Assembly (NCBI GenBank): GCA_031282925.1
Contig: JAITCT010000323.1
Span: 1-6,444, forward strand
Reading direction: 5' to 3'
DNA from: Dysgonamonadaceae bacterium
GTDB lineage: Bacteria; Bacteroidota; Bacteroidia; Bacteroidales; Azobacteroidaceae
DNA length: 6,444 nucleotides
The position numbers were made by a program, and so were the translations under genes. Position 1 is the first letter of the stretch. Each line of letters starts with the position of its first letter. Shown piece by piece: positions 5,854 to 6,444 of the stretch. The notes beneath the pieces are model-generated. The model saw nothing but the letters and a program-made list of their open reading frames with translations. It searched no databases and was not told the origin of the DNA.

Positions 5854-6444
5854 ATGCTGGCAAAACGAATCATCCCCTGTTTGGACGTAAAAGACGGAAT
5901 GACCGTCAAAGGCATTAATTTCGTCAATTTCCGCGACGCCGGCGACCCGGTTGAACTTGGTAAACAGTACAGCGAACAGGGCGCCGACGAGCTGGTTTTC
6001 CTTGACATTACCGCTTCGCACGAGGGACGGAAAACATTTACCGAAATGGTTACTAAAGTGGCGGCAAATTTGAGTATCCCGTTTACGGTGGGAGGCGGAA
6101 TCAACGAACTTTCCGATGTTGAAAGGCTTTTGAATGCCGGGGCGGACAAAATTTCAATCAATTCGGCAGCTATCCGCCGTCCGGATTTAATTAACGAGAT
6201 AGCCGACAATTTCGGCTCGCAGGTCTGTGTTGTTGCGATAGATGCGGATTTTGTCGGTAATGAATGGATTTGTTACTTGAACGGCGGCCGCATTCCCACC
6301 GATAAAAAATTATTCTCCTGGGCTAAAGAAGCCGAAAACCGGGGCGCAGGGGAAATTCTCTTCACCAGCATGAAACATGACGGTGTAAAAACCGGTTATG
6401 CCAATGAAGCCTTGCATACTTTGTCCGTTTCTCTGGGTATTCCG
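5854..6444 (+). CDS. hisF: Imidazole glycerol phosphate synthase cyclase subunit HisF (partial, 3' end outside)
   Basis: The first 197 codons of HisF, open to the window edge; the family is usually about 250 residues, so roughly the last fifth is missing. It is a TIM barrel that uses ammonia supplied by HisH to convert PRFAR into imidazole glycerol phosphate and AICAR. Catalytic D11 ([11 protein letters not shown]) and D130 (VVAIDAD) are both present. The signatures [42 protein letters not shown] and [16 protein letters not shown] are all intact. The start ATG lies 8 nt after the AbiEii stop, with no promoter or Shine-Dalgarno between them, so hisF is probably transcribed with the toxin-like module. 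The partner gene hisH is about 2.3 kb upstream, separated by hisA and three non-his genes. Confidence 0.97.
   Translation, partial: MLAKRIIPCLDVKDGMTVKGINFVNFRDAGDPVELGKQYSEQGADELVFLDITASHEGRKTFTEMVTKVAANLSIPFTVGGGINELSDVERLLNAGADKISINSAAIRRPDLINEIADNFGSQVCVVAIDADFVGNEWICYLNGGRIPTDKKLFSWAKEAENRGAGEILFTSMKHDGVKTGYANEALHTLSVSLGIP

Overview
The window most likely comes from a member of the Bacteroidota, probably the Bacteroidales. Three things support this: the coiled-coil protein/ZapA/RNase Y gene order, start codons without Shine-Dalgarno sequences, and two promoters that fit the Bacteroidota consensus (TTTG or TTG, about 19 bp, TAnnTTTG). Every intact gene is on the + strand. The only minus-strand gene is a broken transposase at the left edge.

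Layout. (1) Positions 1-337 hold the 5' part of an IS5-type transposase on the minus strand, with its frame broken near 62-80. (2) Positions 338-789 have no recognisable protein gene but contain a perfect 10-bp inverted repeat, a second A/T-flanked hairpin and a near-consensus promoter. (3) Positions 790-2943 carry a cell-division/RNA-decay block: a small coiled-coil protein (ZapB-like in form), ZapA, and ribonuclease Y. (4) From 2943 to the right edge lies histidine biosynthesis: hisH, hisA and the first 197 codons of hisF. This run is interrupted twice. A DUF4870 membrane protein sits between hisH and hisA, and a two-gene DUF6922/AbiEii-nucleotidyltransferase module sits between hisA and hisF.

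How they work together. HisA isomerises ProFAR to PRFAR. HisH and HisF then form imidazole glycerol phosphate synthase, in which HisH makes ammonia from glutamine and HisF uses it on PRFAR. The tight junctions (8-nt overlap coiled coil/zapA, 17-nt gap zapA/rny, TAATG overlap rny/hisH, ATGA overlap DUF4870/hisA, 8-nt gap AbiEii/hisF) suggest long transcripts joining cell division, RNA turnover and histidine synthesis. The AbiEii module has its own predicted promoter, placed so that the mRNA would be nearly leaderless. That promoter probably also feeds hisF.

The most unusual part is the his segment. Both inserted cargos are preceded by a palindromic intergenic repeat (3568-3646 and 4806-4831), and each cargo is joined tightly to the his gene after it. 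The AbiEii family contains known toxin and abortive-infection nucleotidyltransferases, so this looks like a toxin-antitoxin-like pair lodged in a core biosynthetic operon. The individual families are known; what is notable is their arrangement.
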